The notes beneath the pieces were generated by a model, which was given only the letters and a program-made list of their open reading frames with translations, was not told the DNA's origin and ran no database searches. From Neoarius graeffei (lineage: Eukaryota > Chordata > Actinopteri > Siluriformes > Ariidae): 64,000 bases of DNA. Positions 25,140 through 37,100 of the stretch are shown here, in pieces (positions within the stretch are counted from its first letter, which is position 1; each line of letters begins with the position of its first letter). The stretch spans positions 31,795,198-31,859,197 of the forward strand of contig NC_083577.1 of assembly GCF_027579695.1 (NCBI RefSeq), given 5' to 3'. A program made the translations under genes and the position numbers.

Positions 25140-28100
25140 CAGCACCGGGATGTTTCACTGTGTGCATCACACTGCTCACCACAAACTTCCACTTCCTAGT
25201 CCAAAAGAGTTACTATAGCAGTGTTCGTGTCATCAGCAGCAGACATGGCAAATGAAACTTTTCAGGAATACAACTTTTTTTTTTTTTTAATAGATTTTAA
25301 AAGTTTGTCAGATGAAGAGGAAACAGAAAAAGGGACACCAATTTTACCGAGGCACCTTTAACAGGAATGTCGTACAAATCAATGTGAGCTAGCTAGCTAG
25401 CCAACATGCTATAAAGTGAGTGTATCTATCTTCAAGGTCTATTTCTGCTAGTAGAGCAAACAAAGAGAACATTCCATATTGTTTACAGAAAATTAATTTC
25501 TTATTTATAGAACCGTTATATAAAATGAGCAATATCACACTCAAAGTTGTGCTGTTGTACTGAATATCAGCACAGCTGTGATCATCTTTACAGCCATCCC
25601 AGTCATGTGATATTGCTTAAATGTATCGTTTTCTATTCTGATAACGCTATAAAATTCTAAAACATAATTCGATATTTTAAGTGAAAAATCTGTTTCTTCA
25701 CATACCCTCATTGGAAATACGATATACAGTGAGCGCCATTTCGCGAGATTCAGAACGACATCCCGAAGATGACATCAACATTGGACATATGGTCGCCACC
25801 ATTTTATTTTTCTCTACTCACGGTATATGAGCTGATAGCCAAGTAGCAGAGCAGCCAATCAGAGTGCACAATTGCTCATGTTCAGGGAATGTGTTTTTTT
25901 TTTTTTTTTTTTTTAATACATTTCTCCCCAGGATTAAAATAAAGCTCTAATTTTGCGCAGCCTGTAGAGTGGAGAGTATGTGGGCACATGAGGGGGGTTC
26001 CCCCTCAAAATTTTGCAAAAAGGGAGCCCATTTGGTGGCATCTGGTGACTTTTAGGAGCATTTTGTGGTGGTAGCGACACGGTCACTTTTTACTGTTAAC
26101 ATGGTTGAAACAGTTGCCATGACAGGTGGAGGCCTGTGATGCTGTGGTCTGTAGCATGGGGTTCACATGAGTGACAAATAAAGTCATCATCTGACAACAA
26201 CGCATATAATAAGGCTGTTTTATTACCTGAACCACTGCCAGAAGACCACTAACCAAAAAGTTTGTGTTCTATTGCAATTAGAAAAAAAAAACAAAACAAA
26301 AAAACCACCCACTGCAGACTGCATTTGCTGCAGAAATGCCCTTTATACTTAGGCCTACTTAATACTTTGGATAAAATTGTTATTGTCCGTTACACACTTA
26401 TCAACCTGTGTGGCCCAGTTGTGCCTTTTGAATTGAGAATAAATGAAGAGGGAACTGAACATTAACCGTTTATTGAAATTATAATTACTATACGAGGCCA
26501 TCCTTAAAAAAAAAAAAATCCGTTTCCTGTCCACCGGGTGAACAAAAAAAAAAATAATGTTCAGTCGGGAGGGAGGGATTTTTTTTTTTTTTATATGGAT
26601 GGATAAGAAATCGCAATGCTGTGGCAGCAGGGGCGTGGTCAAGCGCTGGTCTGTGACAGGGGGGAGGAGTCAGGGAAGGTAAGTGGCAGAATCACTACAC
26701 CTGAGGGCAATTAACCCGTGTTTGTGTGTCTTCCCAGTGACCGCGCCCTACTTAAGAAGGGAGAGCGAGAGCAGAGGGTCTCTTCCCCGAACCAGACACC
26801 GAGTGTGTCTGTGAAGTTCTCAATAATTGTTAGACTGAAAAGTGTAGCAATAAAGCGCCATATCAACCTGAACTCTGTCCTGCCATCTTCTGTGCTCCAC
26901 CCTTTCACAAGAACCGCTACAGTGGTACTGAAACCCGAGATCTGGAGCGCAGACGCCGAACCGCCCCATGGAGTCTTCCCCATTTGCCGACCTGGTCCAC
27001 GCCCTCGCCACGGCCCAGCAAAGCCAGCACCAGGGGCTAGTCACTCTCCGTAAGGAGCAGGAGCAGCGATTCGATGCCCTGGTGTTGGCCCAGCAAGAGG
27101 ATCGACAGGCGTTCTGGCACCTCCTCGCGTCGGCGGGGTCTACCAGCGGTCCCACCGCGGGCCCGTCCCCCCTCACCCTGACAAAGATGGGCCCGCAGGA
27201 TGACCCCAAGGCTTTCATCACGCTCTTTGAGCAAGTTGCAGAGACCTCGGGGTGGCCGATAGATCAGCATGCGGCGCGCCTCCTCCCCCTGCTAACGGGA
27301 GAGGCACAGCTGGCCGCGCTACAGCTCCCCGCTGACCGCCGGCTGGCCTACACGGACCTTCGCCGGGCCGTCCTCCAGCGTGTGGTGCGCATCCCCGAAC
27401 AGCAGAGCCAGCGCTTCCGCGCTTTGCACTTGGAGGAAGTTGGCCGGCCGTTCGTGTTTGGCCAGCAACTCCGGGACGCCTGCTGGTGGTGGCTAAGGGC
27501 CGACAACCGCGACGCCAAGGGGATCATCGACCAGGTGGTACTGGAGCAGTTCAACGCGCGCTTGCCAACAGGAACTGCAGAGTGGGTCCAGTGCCGCTGC
27601 CCAGCGTCGCTGGATCAGGCCATCGAGCTGGCGGAGGACCATTTGGCGGCTGTCCCGGCGGCAGGACAGCAGACAGCCTCTTTTCTTCTCTCTCTCTCTC
27701 TCTCTCCCCCTGTGTCCCGTCCTCGCCCCATTCCCCCCATCGCGGAGGCGGGGCCCGGCGCCACCTCAGCCGGCCCGGCGCACCCGCGGTGCCCTCCCGT
27801 TTCTCCCTTCTGTGTCCGTCTCTCCCCCCCCCCAGGTGAGTGAGCCCCAGAACACCGGTGCAGAGAGGAAGCCCGGGCTGGTTTGCTGGCACTGCGGGGA
27901 GCCAGGCCACCTCCAACAGCAGTGCACGGCAATGGAGGTGGGCGCGGTGGTTCGGATCCCCGACGCGCCAGGAGCCGCCCTTGATCGGGCCGGAGCGTAT
28001 CGCATACCGGTGAGTATTCAAGGGGATACATATCAGGCGTTGGTGGATTCCAGTCGTAATCAAACCTCAATTCACCAAAGCCTGGTGCAAAACAAGGCAT

Positions 28101-31100
28101 TGGAGGGGAGCACAGGGGGTGAAGGTGTTGTGTGTGCATGTGGATGTTCACAGCTACCCTTTGGTGTCGGTCCACATTTTTTTCCGAGAGGAAAAATTTA
28201 TAGTAAAGGCAGCAGTTAATCCTCGCCTCACCCACTCGATAATTTTGGGGACTGATTGGCTGGGATTCGGGGAGTTGAGCCGTTTAGTGGAGAGTGGGTC
28301 CTGCCATACTTCAGCAGGGGGAGGTCCCGGTGTCGCCTTGGCGGGAGCAGCTGTCACAGAGCCGTCTACGTCATCTCCGCATCAGAGTGAGGAGCCACAG
28401 GCTCCTCCTCCCTCTCTCGGGGAATCCCTCGCGGATTTCCCGTTAGAGCAGTCGCGAGACGAGACTCTGCGGCATGCGTTTGACCAAGTGAGAGTAATCA
28501 ATGGTCAAACGCTCCCGCCGAACGCCACCCCGCCCTTCCCTTATTTTTCTATTATGAAGGATAGATTATACCGAGTGACGCAGGACACTCAGACAAAAGA
28601 GCAAGTCACGCAGCTGTTAATTCCAAAGAGGCGCCGGGAATTGGTATTCCAGGCGGCTCACTTTAATCCCATGGCTGGACACTTGGGGCAGGATAAGACA
28701 CTAGCCCGAATAATGGCCCGATTCTATTGGCCGGGGATTCGCGGCGACGTTCGCAGGTGGTGTACGGCGTGCCGCGAATGCCAGTTAGTGAATCCAGCGG
28801 CCATTCCAAAAGCGCCTTTGCGCCCTCGACCATTAATCGAGACCCCGTTCGAAAGAGTCGGGCCGGATCTCGTCGGGCCATTAGATCGGTCGACACGAGG
28901 GTACCGCTTTATATTAGTTCTGGTGGACCATGCAACGCGATAACCGGAAGCAGTGCCTCTGCGCAGTATCTCAGCATGCAGTATTGTGGAGGCGCTCTTC
29001 CGCGTTATCTCCCGAGTTGGAATACCGAAAGAGATTCTGACTGACCAAGGCACCACGTTTATGTCACAGACACTGCGCGAACTGTATGGGTTATTGGGGA
29101 TTAAGCCGATCCGCACCAGCGTGCATCACCCACAGACGGACGGTTTAGTTGAACAGTTCAACTGCACCCTCAAGAATATAATTAAAAAATTCGTAAGTGA
29201 GGACGCGTGTAACTGGTATAAGTGGCTCGAACCCTGGTTGTTTTCAGTGCGAGAGGTTCCCCAAGCCTCCACGGGGTTCTCCCCGTTCGAATTATTATAT
29301 GGGCGTAAGCCGCGCGGCATTCTAGATGTGCTGCGGGAAAATTGGGAGGAAGGACCTTCACAAAGCAAAAACGAAATTCAATACACTATGGACCTGCGCG
29401 CAAAACTCCACACCCTCACCCACCTAACCCAGGAGAATTTGCGGCAGGCCCAAGAATGGCAAACCCGCCTGTACAACAAGGGGACTCGCCTTAGAGTTCG
29501 CACCGGGAGATAAAGTACTCGTACCGTTGCCCACATCGAGCTCCAAATTGGTCGCCAAGTGGCAAGGACCCTTTGAGGTCACACAGCGAGTTGGGGACGT
29601 CAACTACGAGGTGAGGCGGACGGACAGGGGTGGGGCGCTACAGATTTACCACCTCAATCTGCTTAAACTCTGGAACGAGGAGGTCCCCGTGGCGTTGGTG
29701 TCGGTGGTTTCGGAGAAGGCGGAGCTGGGGCCGGAGGTTCAAAAAGGGGCATTTGCGTCACGTACCCCTCCGGTCCCCTATGGAGCACTTGCATGTGACG
29801 TCACAGCCGATCCAGATTGTGACAGACGCCATCTTGTCGGTCAAACGCCATATTTCCGCCTTCTACTTCTCCCTTTTCTTCTGGAAAACCCTACTATATA
29901 CAATTCTACTACAACAGCTGCGGCTACAAGCTCTCCCTACCTGTGCACGTTTATGTTTTTTGTGTGTATTTTTGCGTGTTGTTCGTTTGTACCGGACTTC
30001 AATATCCACTACAACCGTATGGACTTACTGGACATTGGTTTCCAGCAGAAAATGACGGTTTGTAGCGATTTCCATCACATGCACAACATTCCAGACGAGA
30101 AAAAAAAAAAAATTCCGGACGAGATAGCGAGACCAGCGGGGTCTCCGTGGATTGTTCTCGGAAGCAAAGCGAAGGAGGCAGCGCTGGGAGCGGAAGCAAA
30201 AGCGAGGCTGCAGAGCCGGCCTGTTGACTAAGCTCAGAAAACAGTTACTCAAATCTCCACTGCCAAGCCTCTACCTCTCCAACGCCAGATCCATGTAAAC
30301 AAGGCGGACGATTTGGAATTACAGCTGGAATTACCTTATTCTATAATCGGCTGGTCAGTGCTATACTCAATACTTAAGTGACTTACCCGTCCAATGAGGA
30401 TTCTTGTTTACAAGATGCCACATCCGAGTCGCTGACAAATCCTGAATTTCTGTAGAGATAACTGTCCAGAGATTTATAAGCACGCAGTGCTTCACCACTG
30501 AACAGCGAGGGAAAGTTAATGAGGTAATTATACACGTCCGGGTATTCCACTGGCAGTTCAAAATCCGGTCGTGAAAACTCCGTCCAGTAAGCCATAAGGG
30601 TCACAAATCTGTAGATCGTTTATTTTAGACATATATCTAGTTATCTGTTCATTAGAAAAATGAGCCGTGTAGTCCGTCGGTTGAAATTGATCCATTCTGT
30701 ACACGAGTGCAGCAGTATTCAGCGGTGTTTTTTGACCGACAAGATGGCGGTTGTGTACTTTCCGGTCACGTGACTGCAAGATCTCTATAGAGACCACCTC
30801 TCCCCGACCCAACTCGCGGAGGTCGCCCAATTGCAGACCGAGTTTTCGGATGTGTTCTCGCCCCTGCCCGGTCACACTGACCTCATAGAGCACCACATAG
30901 AGATGCCCCCGGGGGTGGTAGCGCGTAGCCGCCCTTACAGGCTACCCGAACACAAAAAAAAGGTGGTTCGGGAAGAACTCGAGGCCATGCTCGAAATGGG
31001 CATTGTCGAGGAGTCCCACAGTGATTGGAGCAGCCCGGTGTCCTCGCCCTCCGTTACTACCTGCTGGGACGCCCTTTCACCCTCTGTTCGGACCACGCGC

Positions 31101-34100
31101 CCCTCCAGTGGCTCCACCGCATGAAGGATGCCAACGCGTGGATCACCCATTGGTATCTGGCACTCCAACCCTTTAATTTCAAGGTGGTCCACAGGCCGGG
31201 GGCGCAGATGGTCGTGGCCGTCCGGGGGGGGGGGGGAGTCGGCTGCAGGCTGGACAGCCGCCCGGCCTGAGTCGGGCAGTGGGGGTATGTGGCAGCGGGG
31301 TCGTGGTCAAGCGCTGGTCTGTGACAGGGGGGCGGAGTCAGGGAAGGCAAGTGGCAGAATCACTACACCTGAGGGCAATTAACCTGTGTTTGTGTGTCTT
31401 CCCAGTGACCGCGCCCTACTTAAGGAGGGAGAGCGAGAGCAGATGGTCTCTTCCCTGAACCAGACACAGAGTGTGTGTGAGTGTCTGTGAAGTTCTCAGT
31501 AATTGTTAGACTGAAAAGTGTAGCAATAAAGCACCATATCAACCTGAACTCTGTCCTGCCGTCTTCTGTGCTCCACCCTTTCACAAGAACCGCTACAGCT
31601 GTTTGCTTTTTCTTTCAGTACTTTTTTTATTACAAAAGCAGACATTTAATAAAATGACAGTTTAAATCAACTGAAACTTGTACAAAAACTTTGTTAGCAT
31701 TTTAAATGCTGACTGCAACATTTGCAAAACTTTTACAAAGGTACTTAAAATGTCCGACACACGGACTTTTTGTAGTTCTAAATCGACCATTAGGCCTAGT
31801 TCGGATGAAATTACACTATTAAAATGATCACTGAATGATTTGTTTTTCTGAATCTTTACTATTTTGTTGTTCGCTAGAATACCATTTTGTGATTTCACAC
31901 TTAAGCAAATGTTTGAAAACTCCGGATCTCCTTCCTTCATGGTGGCTGCCATTTTTTTGTGCCGCACGGCGCATGCACAGAGCTGATTCAATTCTATATC
32001 CTGCGCAGAATGCAGGGCTTTCCACAAGCGCCGGCTGCCGGCCATACAGCCGACTACACAATTAAGTCCAGCCGGCTACTTTAATGACCATTTTTGTAGC
32101 CCACAGGCTCTAAACATTAATTTTCGATTTTAATAAAATTAAATGTTTCTAACGGACTGACAATAATGTCAAACTGAACTGCACTCATTTAAGTTGTGAT
32201 TCACGCTGTTTGTACCGATAATAACCACAAATTCCCCGCCGACTTCGTTGATCAAGGGAGAGTAACTCATCCGCGGCCCCGACATGCGGTGTGTGCGCGC
32301 ACTCGGCGGAGGCAGTAGTGTGTCGGGGCTGTCGGAGGGGACAGAAGCAGAGATAACGCTTATTTTGTCTCCGGTAAACCAGCCTTCTCTCGTTCAATTA
32401 CGTGCTGGCATCAAAAGACACCGTTGGTTGTAAATGAAACCAAACTGAGTGGTTGGAGTGTGTTTTCATACACAAATGGAGAAATGTTCGCTGAGTGTGT
32501 AATTGTGTAGCCGCCACTGCAGACCGCTGTCGTTAATTCATACCATGCTCAGCTGCGTGAATGTGTCATGCACAAAAAATAAGAGATTTACAAGCCAGGA
32601 ACGCCTCATGATGCAATACGCAAGAAAAGAAAAAAGATTTACTGCCATTTTACTTTGTATTTGAGTAACGTGAATAAATAAATGGTCTGTGGAAAATACA
32701 TTTAATCCTGGGAACTGCGTGCACAGGAGTTTATTTTATTTTGTGTTTACCCCCCCAGCTGGCTACTTATTTGTCATGGCTGGCTAGTATGAGCCTTAGT
32801 GGAAAGCCCTGGGAATGCGTAAATGTTAGGGCTGTAACGATACACCCAACTCACGATTCGATTCGTATCGCGATTTTTGACCCACGATTCGATACATCCA
32901 CGAGTTTTTTAAATGTATTTTTAAAGTAGTAAATTTGACTTATTAACATTTACTTACTTACATTAACTATTTAATAGCAAATAATTCAGACCACTGCAGA
33001 GAATGAGTAATATGTATGCAAAAATGAACAAATGTATATCCAAAGACTGTTTTATTTCTCAAAATAATGCTGTTGAGCCGGAAGCTCTGTTTTTTTCGGT
33101 TCTGAAAAAGTCATTTTTCCAAATCGTGTAAATCCGTTAAGATTTTTTTTTTGGGGTGGTGGCTCTCTCACTGTCTCACTCTCATAGGGCCAATGATTTT
33201 CTGTGATCGCAGAAAACAGATGGAAATTACGGAATTTTTATAGTGAAACATTGCTCGCGTGTCAAAATGTAACTACCGCAGAAGGCTTCCGCCCAAGCAG
33301 ACATGCCTTCAGTGTTGCCAGATATTGCTAACGTTTTCCACCCCAAAATATGTTCAAAACCAGCCAAAAAGCACCTAAACCCGCCCAATCTGGCAACACT
33401 GCATGCCTTTCCGGTCAAGTGATTGTGATTGGCTTGTGGCACACCTAGCCAGCCAATGAGCTGCTTGTTTACAGATTCGCTCCCCGCGTCGCAACCAGAA
33501 TGGCGACCGCTTAAAAGAAATGAATGCTCTGCCAGTGGAGAGTGTGGACGTTGCGTGACTCGCAGAAGATTGTCGCAGGTCGGCGAAAAAACGACTTACT
33601 AATAGATATAAAAAATAAAAGTATTTTAAGTAAGTTTAAAACGTAATTTAAATAAAAAGTAAAGTATTCATAAATTGAAGTTTGGAAGCACCTCTGTTTT
33701 TGGGCTGAGGAGAAGTTTGAAAGGGTGTACCGCGATTCTGCCTTCTTGTATCGCGACACGGATCGTGGCTCTGCGTATCGCGATTTCGATTTCGATATGC
33801 ATATTGTTACAGCCCTAGTAAATGTCAAGTTCGATTTTAGATTTACGAACCCGAAAAAAAATGTCGAAAAACCGGCGTTAAAAAAAAAAAAATTTCAACC
33901 GCACAAATGGCACTCACCCGGCCGGTGGACCGGAAACAGAACATTTTTTAATAATGGCCTGACTACAGCTACAACTGGAATGTGCCAATTGTTAGTGTTT
34001 AATTATTATACCATCCACGATTAGATAAGATTAAAATAAAATCTTACAGTATTGTTTGAAAGTGTAGAGCAAGATATTTTATTTTACAAAAAAAACCCTT

Positions 34101-37100
34101 CAGATATTGTTTTAACAATAATAAGCATCACTGTATAAATGACGCACTGCAAATAGCTCTGTAACTAGATGTCCTTGGGTTTGTTGAGACATGGAGGGCA
34201 GGAATACCGGTACCATCTAGCCCACAGTTCAGGTCGGAGTCCTTTGAGATTAAACACTTTGGCTTTCACAATATTCTGTTCCCAAAAGCTGATGCAGGGA
34301 AAAAAAGTCTTTACACAAAGAAGGTTTTCTTGCTTTTGTAGTTTTTTTTTTTTTTTTAAACTGTTCTTCCATGTCGGGACTCTTCAGGAAAAAGAAGGTA
34401 TATTCCAACATGTAGCTAACGCTAGGCCACAAATCTGCACGGTCACTCCAGTTGTTTCGAGGAACTTTGTACAGATCATAACCACTAATAAGCTAATTTT
34501 CACATATACCTATCCTTTGCTTCTATCTATCTGACCAAGATTATCCAAGTAATCCAGTAGTAGAGCTTTTTTTTAGCTGTAGTTTTCTTCAGACAACAGC
34601 AGCAGATGCCAGACATCTTCACTTGGCTTCAGTATGCGAACAGTATGCAAACAAAGTTCGCTTATCCCCCAGGCACAAGGTAGCGACAGCTGCGAAGGTA
34701 AATGTGATGTCAGTGCAAAGGTGCTCGCCCACACACTGAAGCATCATGGTACCAGTGCAGGAACAAAGTGATTGAGGGCGTTTGTTGCGATTGTGGATTT
34801 CCCAGGGGTATTTCTGGTCTGCCTGAGTGCATCATGGCAGCAAACTGGCTCAAAACACTGATTTTCCTTCAAAATATGCCCCGAACACCGCAAGGTAGAA
34901 ATCAGACATGATTTTTCAGCAAGTGTCAGAGAGGAAGGAAAAAAAAAAAAAAAAAAAAAAAAAAGTGTGTCTCAGTATGAAATTAAAGCGTGTTGGCCCC
35001 GACACGCAAAAGCGCTCTGGGGAGAACAATATTTATTTATACACTACATTTTAAGCTGGGGATTTATCAAGTTCATGAGCTGACATCATTACTGCTTTGA
35101 ATTATAGCTACACTACCGTTCAAAAGTTTGGGGTCACCCAGACAATTGTGTTTTCCATGAAAAGTCACACTTTTATTTACCACCATAAGTTGTAAAATGA
35201 ATAGAAAATATAGTCGAGACATTTTTCTGGCCATTTTGAGCATTTAATCGACCCCACAAATGTGATGCTCCAGAAACTCAATCTGCTCAAAGGAAGGTCA
35301 GTTTTATAGCTTCTCTAAAGAGCTCAACTGTTTTCAGCTGTGCTAACATGATTGTACAAGGGTTTTCTAATCATCCATTAGCCTTCTGAGGCAATGAGCA
35401 AACACATTGTACCATTAGAACACTGGAGTGAGAGTTGCTGGAAATGGGCCTCTATACACCTATGGAGATATTGCACCAAAAACCAGACATTTGCAGCTAG
35501 AATAGTCATTTACCACATTAGCAATGTATAGAGTGGATTTCTGATTAGTTCAAAATGATCTTCATTGAAAAGAACAGTGCTTTTCTTTCAAAAATAAGGA
35601 CATTTCAAAGTGACCCCAAACTTTTGAACGGTAGTGTACGACACGAACAATCTCAGAATTCCAAACACGCCCAACAAAAAGTACAACACCTATTAAGAAG
35701 CCTTTTTTATTTAAAAAGAAATCATAATTAAACCTGTTTTTTTTTTTACATTATTACTATGGTGATGAACCCCGTGTCCAAAATTGCTCCCTACTCACTA
35801 TATAGGGCACTAGGGCAATTCCATGTAAATATCAACCTCACCATGCAAAAATAAAGCAACATGTAATACATCAAAACCACTCCCAGAGATATCACCTAGG
35901 CCTGTATTTTACAGATGTGAATAAGTTGAACCAATTTGTAACCAACCTAATGTCACTGTCAGTCTTTCTTTCTTTCTTATAATGTAAAACCCAAGCTAAA
36001 ATCAACTTTGATCATGTACAATTCTATATTATTGCCACAAACCACAGAAATGTATGCTAAAATCCACAAAACAGCAAAACAATAGCCATCCTAAATATTA
36101 TTTAAGAACTTTGATAGTTTTAGCTGATATTTAGAGAGTTTTTCAAAGGGTTATGGTGGTTAAATTGCTGATTTTCTAAACATACGCCATGTCTATTTCA
36201 GACGCGTCACATCCATAACGGAATTTCGTCACATCCATAACGCTGACTTTTCCTTCCGAAACTCTGCATGAAATACAAAATATTTTAAACAAAGATTTTT
36301 TAATATTCACCTTGGACCCCTCTATCAAATGGATATCTCCATTTCGACATTAGGTTTACAATTTCACAGAGTTTGATAAAAATGTACAGTCACCCAAGAA
36401 AAGTGATACTTTTTCTGTCACATCCATAACGCATCTTTTATTGGCATTTTCTGGCATGCCCTAGATGTACTATGGGAATTGTTCTTGTTCTATCACTTCT
36501 CCAGTATGGTACAGCCTTAAAATATGCAACACCTGTTTAAATACTGGGAGACAATAAAACATGCACTGGGTCATTTGTCGCCATTTTGAGTTCAAGTGTC
36601 ACGTCCATAACGCTGGAATTGCTCATTATATAGTGAGGACGCCATGTTGTAGTGCTGTCCAAAACCTTAGTGAGGATTATTTACACCCTACATAGTGCAC
36701 TCAAAGTATCCCACAATGCATTACAAAAAGTAGAGTACAACCGATGGTCACTAACCAAAGCAATATATCCCATCATGCATTGCAGTTGCGCTGAAAGAAA
36801 TCAAATTAAAAGTCTCAAATTTGATTTAATAAAAGACAGCGGCAAAGAGGAAAGTATTTAGCCTTAATTTTAAAAGAACTGAAAGATGCAGGTACTTTGT
36901 ACTGATTAATGTGGGAAATACGCTCAGTATAATATGGATCCATCACAAAAATGCATGCATGTATTTATTATTTTTGAAAACCCACCAGCCGACTGATCTG
37001 GCACGTTTTAATTGTGCGACAGTGATGACAAATACCAGCGCGATGGACTAGTGTCCGAAAGTGTATTTTCATTTTACCAATGAGCTCACTATATAGTCCT

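Larger units (their letters stand above)
26622..31597 (+). mobile_element. Gmr1-like Ty3/gypsy retrotransposon, defective
   Basis: LTR - gag - CCHC knuckle - protease - integrase - reverse transcriptase remnant - RNase H remnant - LTR, flanked by a 4-bp duplication GCTG. In ordinary Ty3/gypsy elements integrase is last; in the Gmr1 group (first described from cod) it precedes reverse transcriptase, as in Ty1/copia. That order is seen here directly. It is inactive: several frame breaks, a stop inside integrase, most of reverse transcriptase deleted, and element E inserted at about 29779. Confidence 0.85.
26494..33961. mobile_element. TIR repeat B, copy 2, split by later insertions
   Basis: Same ends as copy 1. 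It is interrupted by the Gmr1-like retrotransposon (26622-31597), a hAT-like element (32013-32811) and a hAT MITE (32827-33817). Text at 26618-26621 joins to 31602 and reproduces copy 1 at 23905. Confidence 0.7.

Noticed and set aside
27551..28235. Long minus-strand ORFs of 170-206 codons opposite the gypsy gag/pol
   Set aside because: Shadows of GC-rich coding sequence; no family features.
29630..30231. Long plus-strand ORF continuing from gypsy integrase into element E as one protein
   Set aside because: The junction at about 29779 is an insertion boundary; the frame stays open by chance.
26622..31597. Gypsy gene order as an assembly error or as two separate elements
   Set aside because: Matching LTRs, one 4-bp duplication and continuous coding text from integrase to the RT start (apart from element E) argue for a single element with Gmr1 order.
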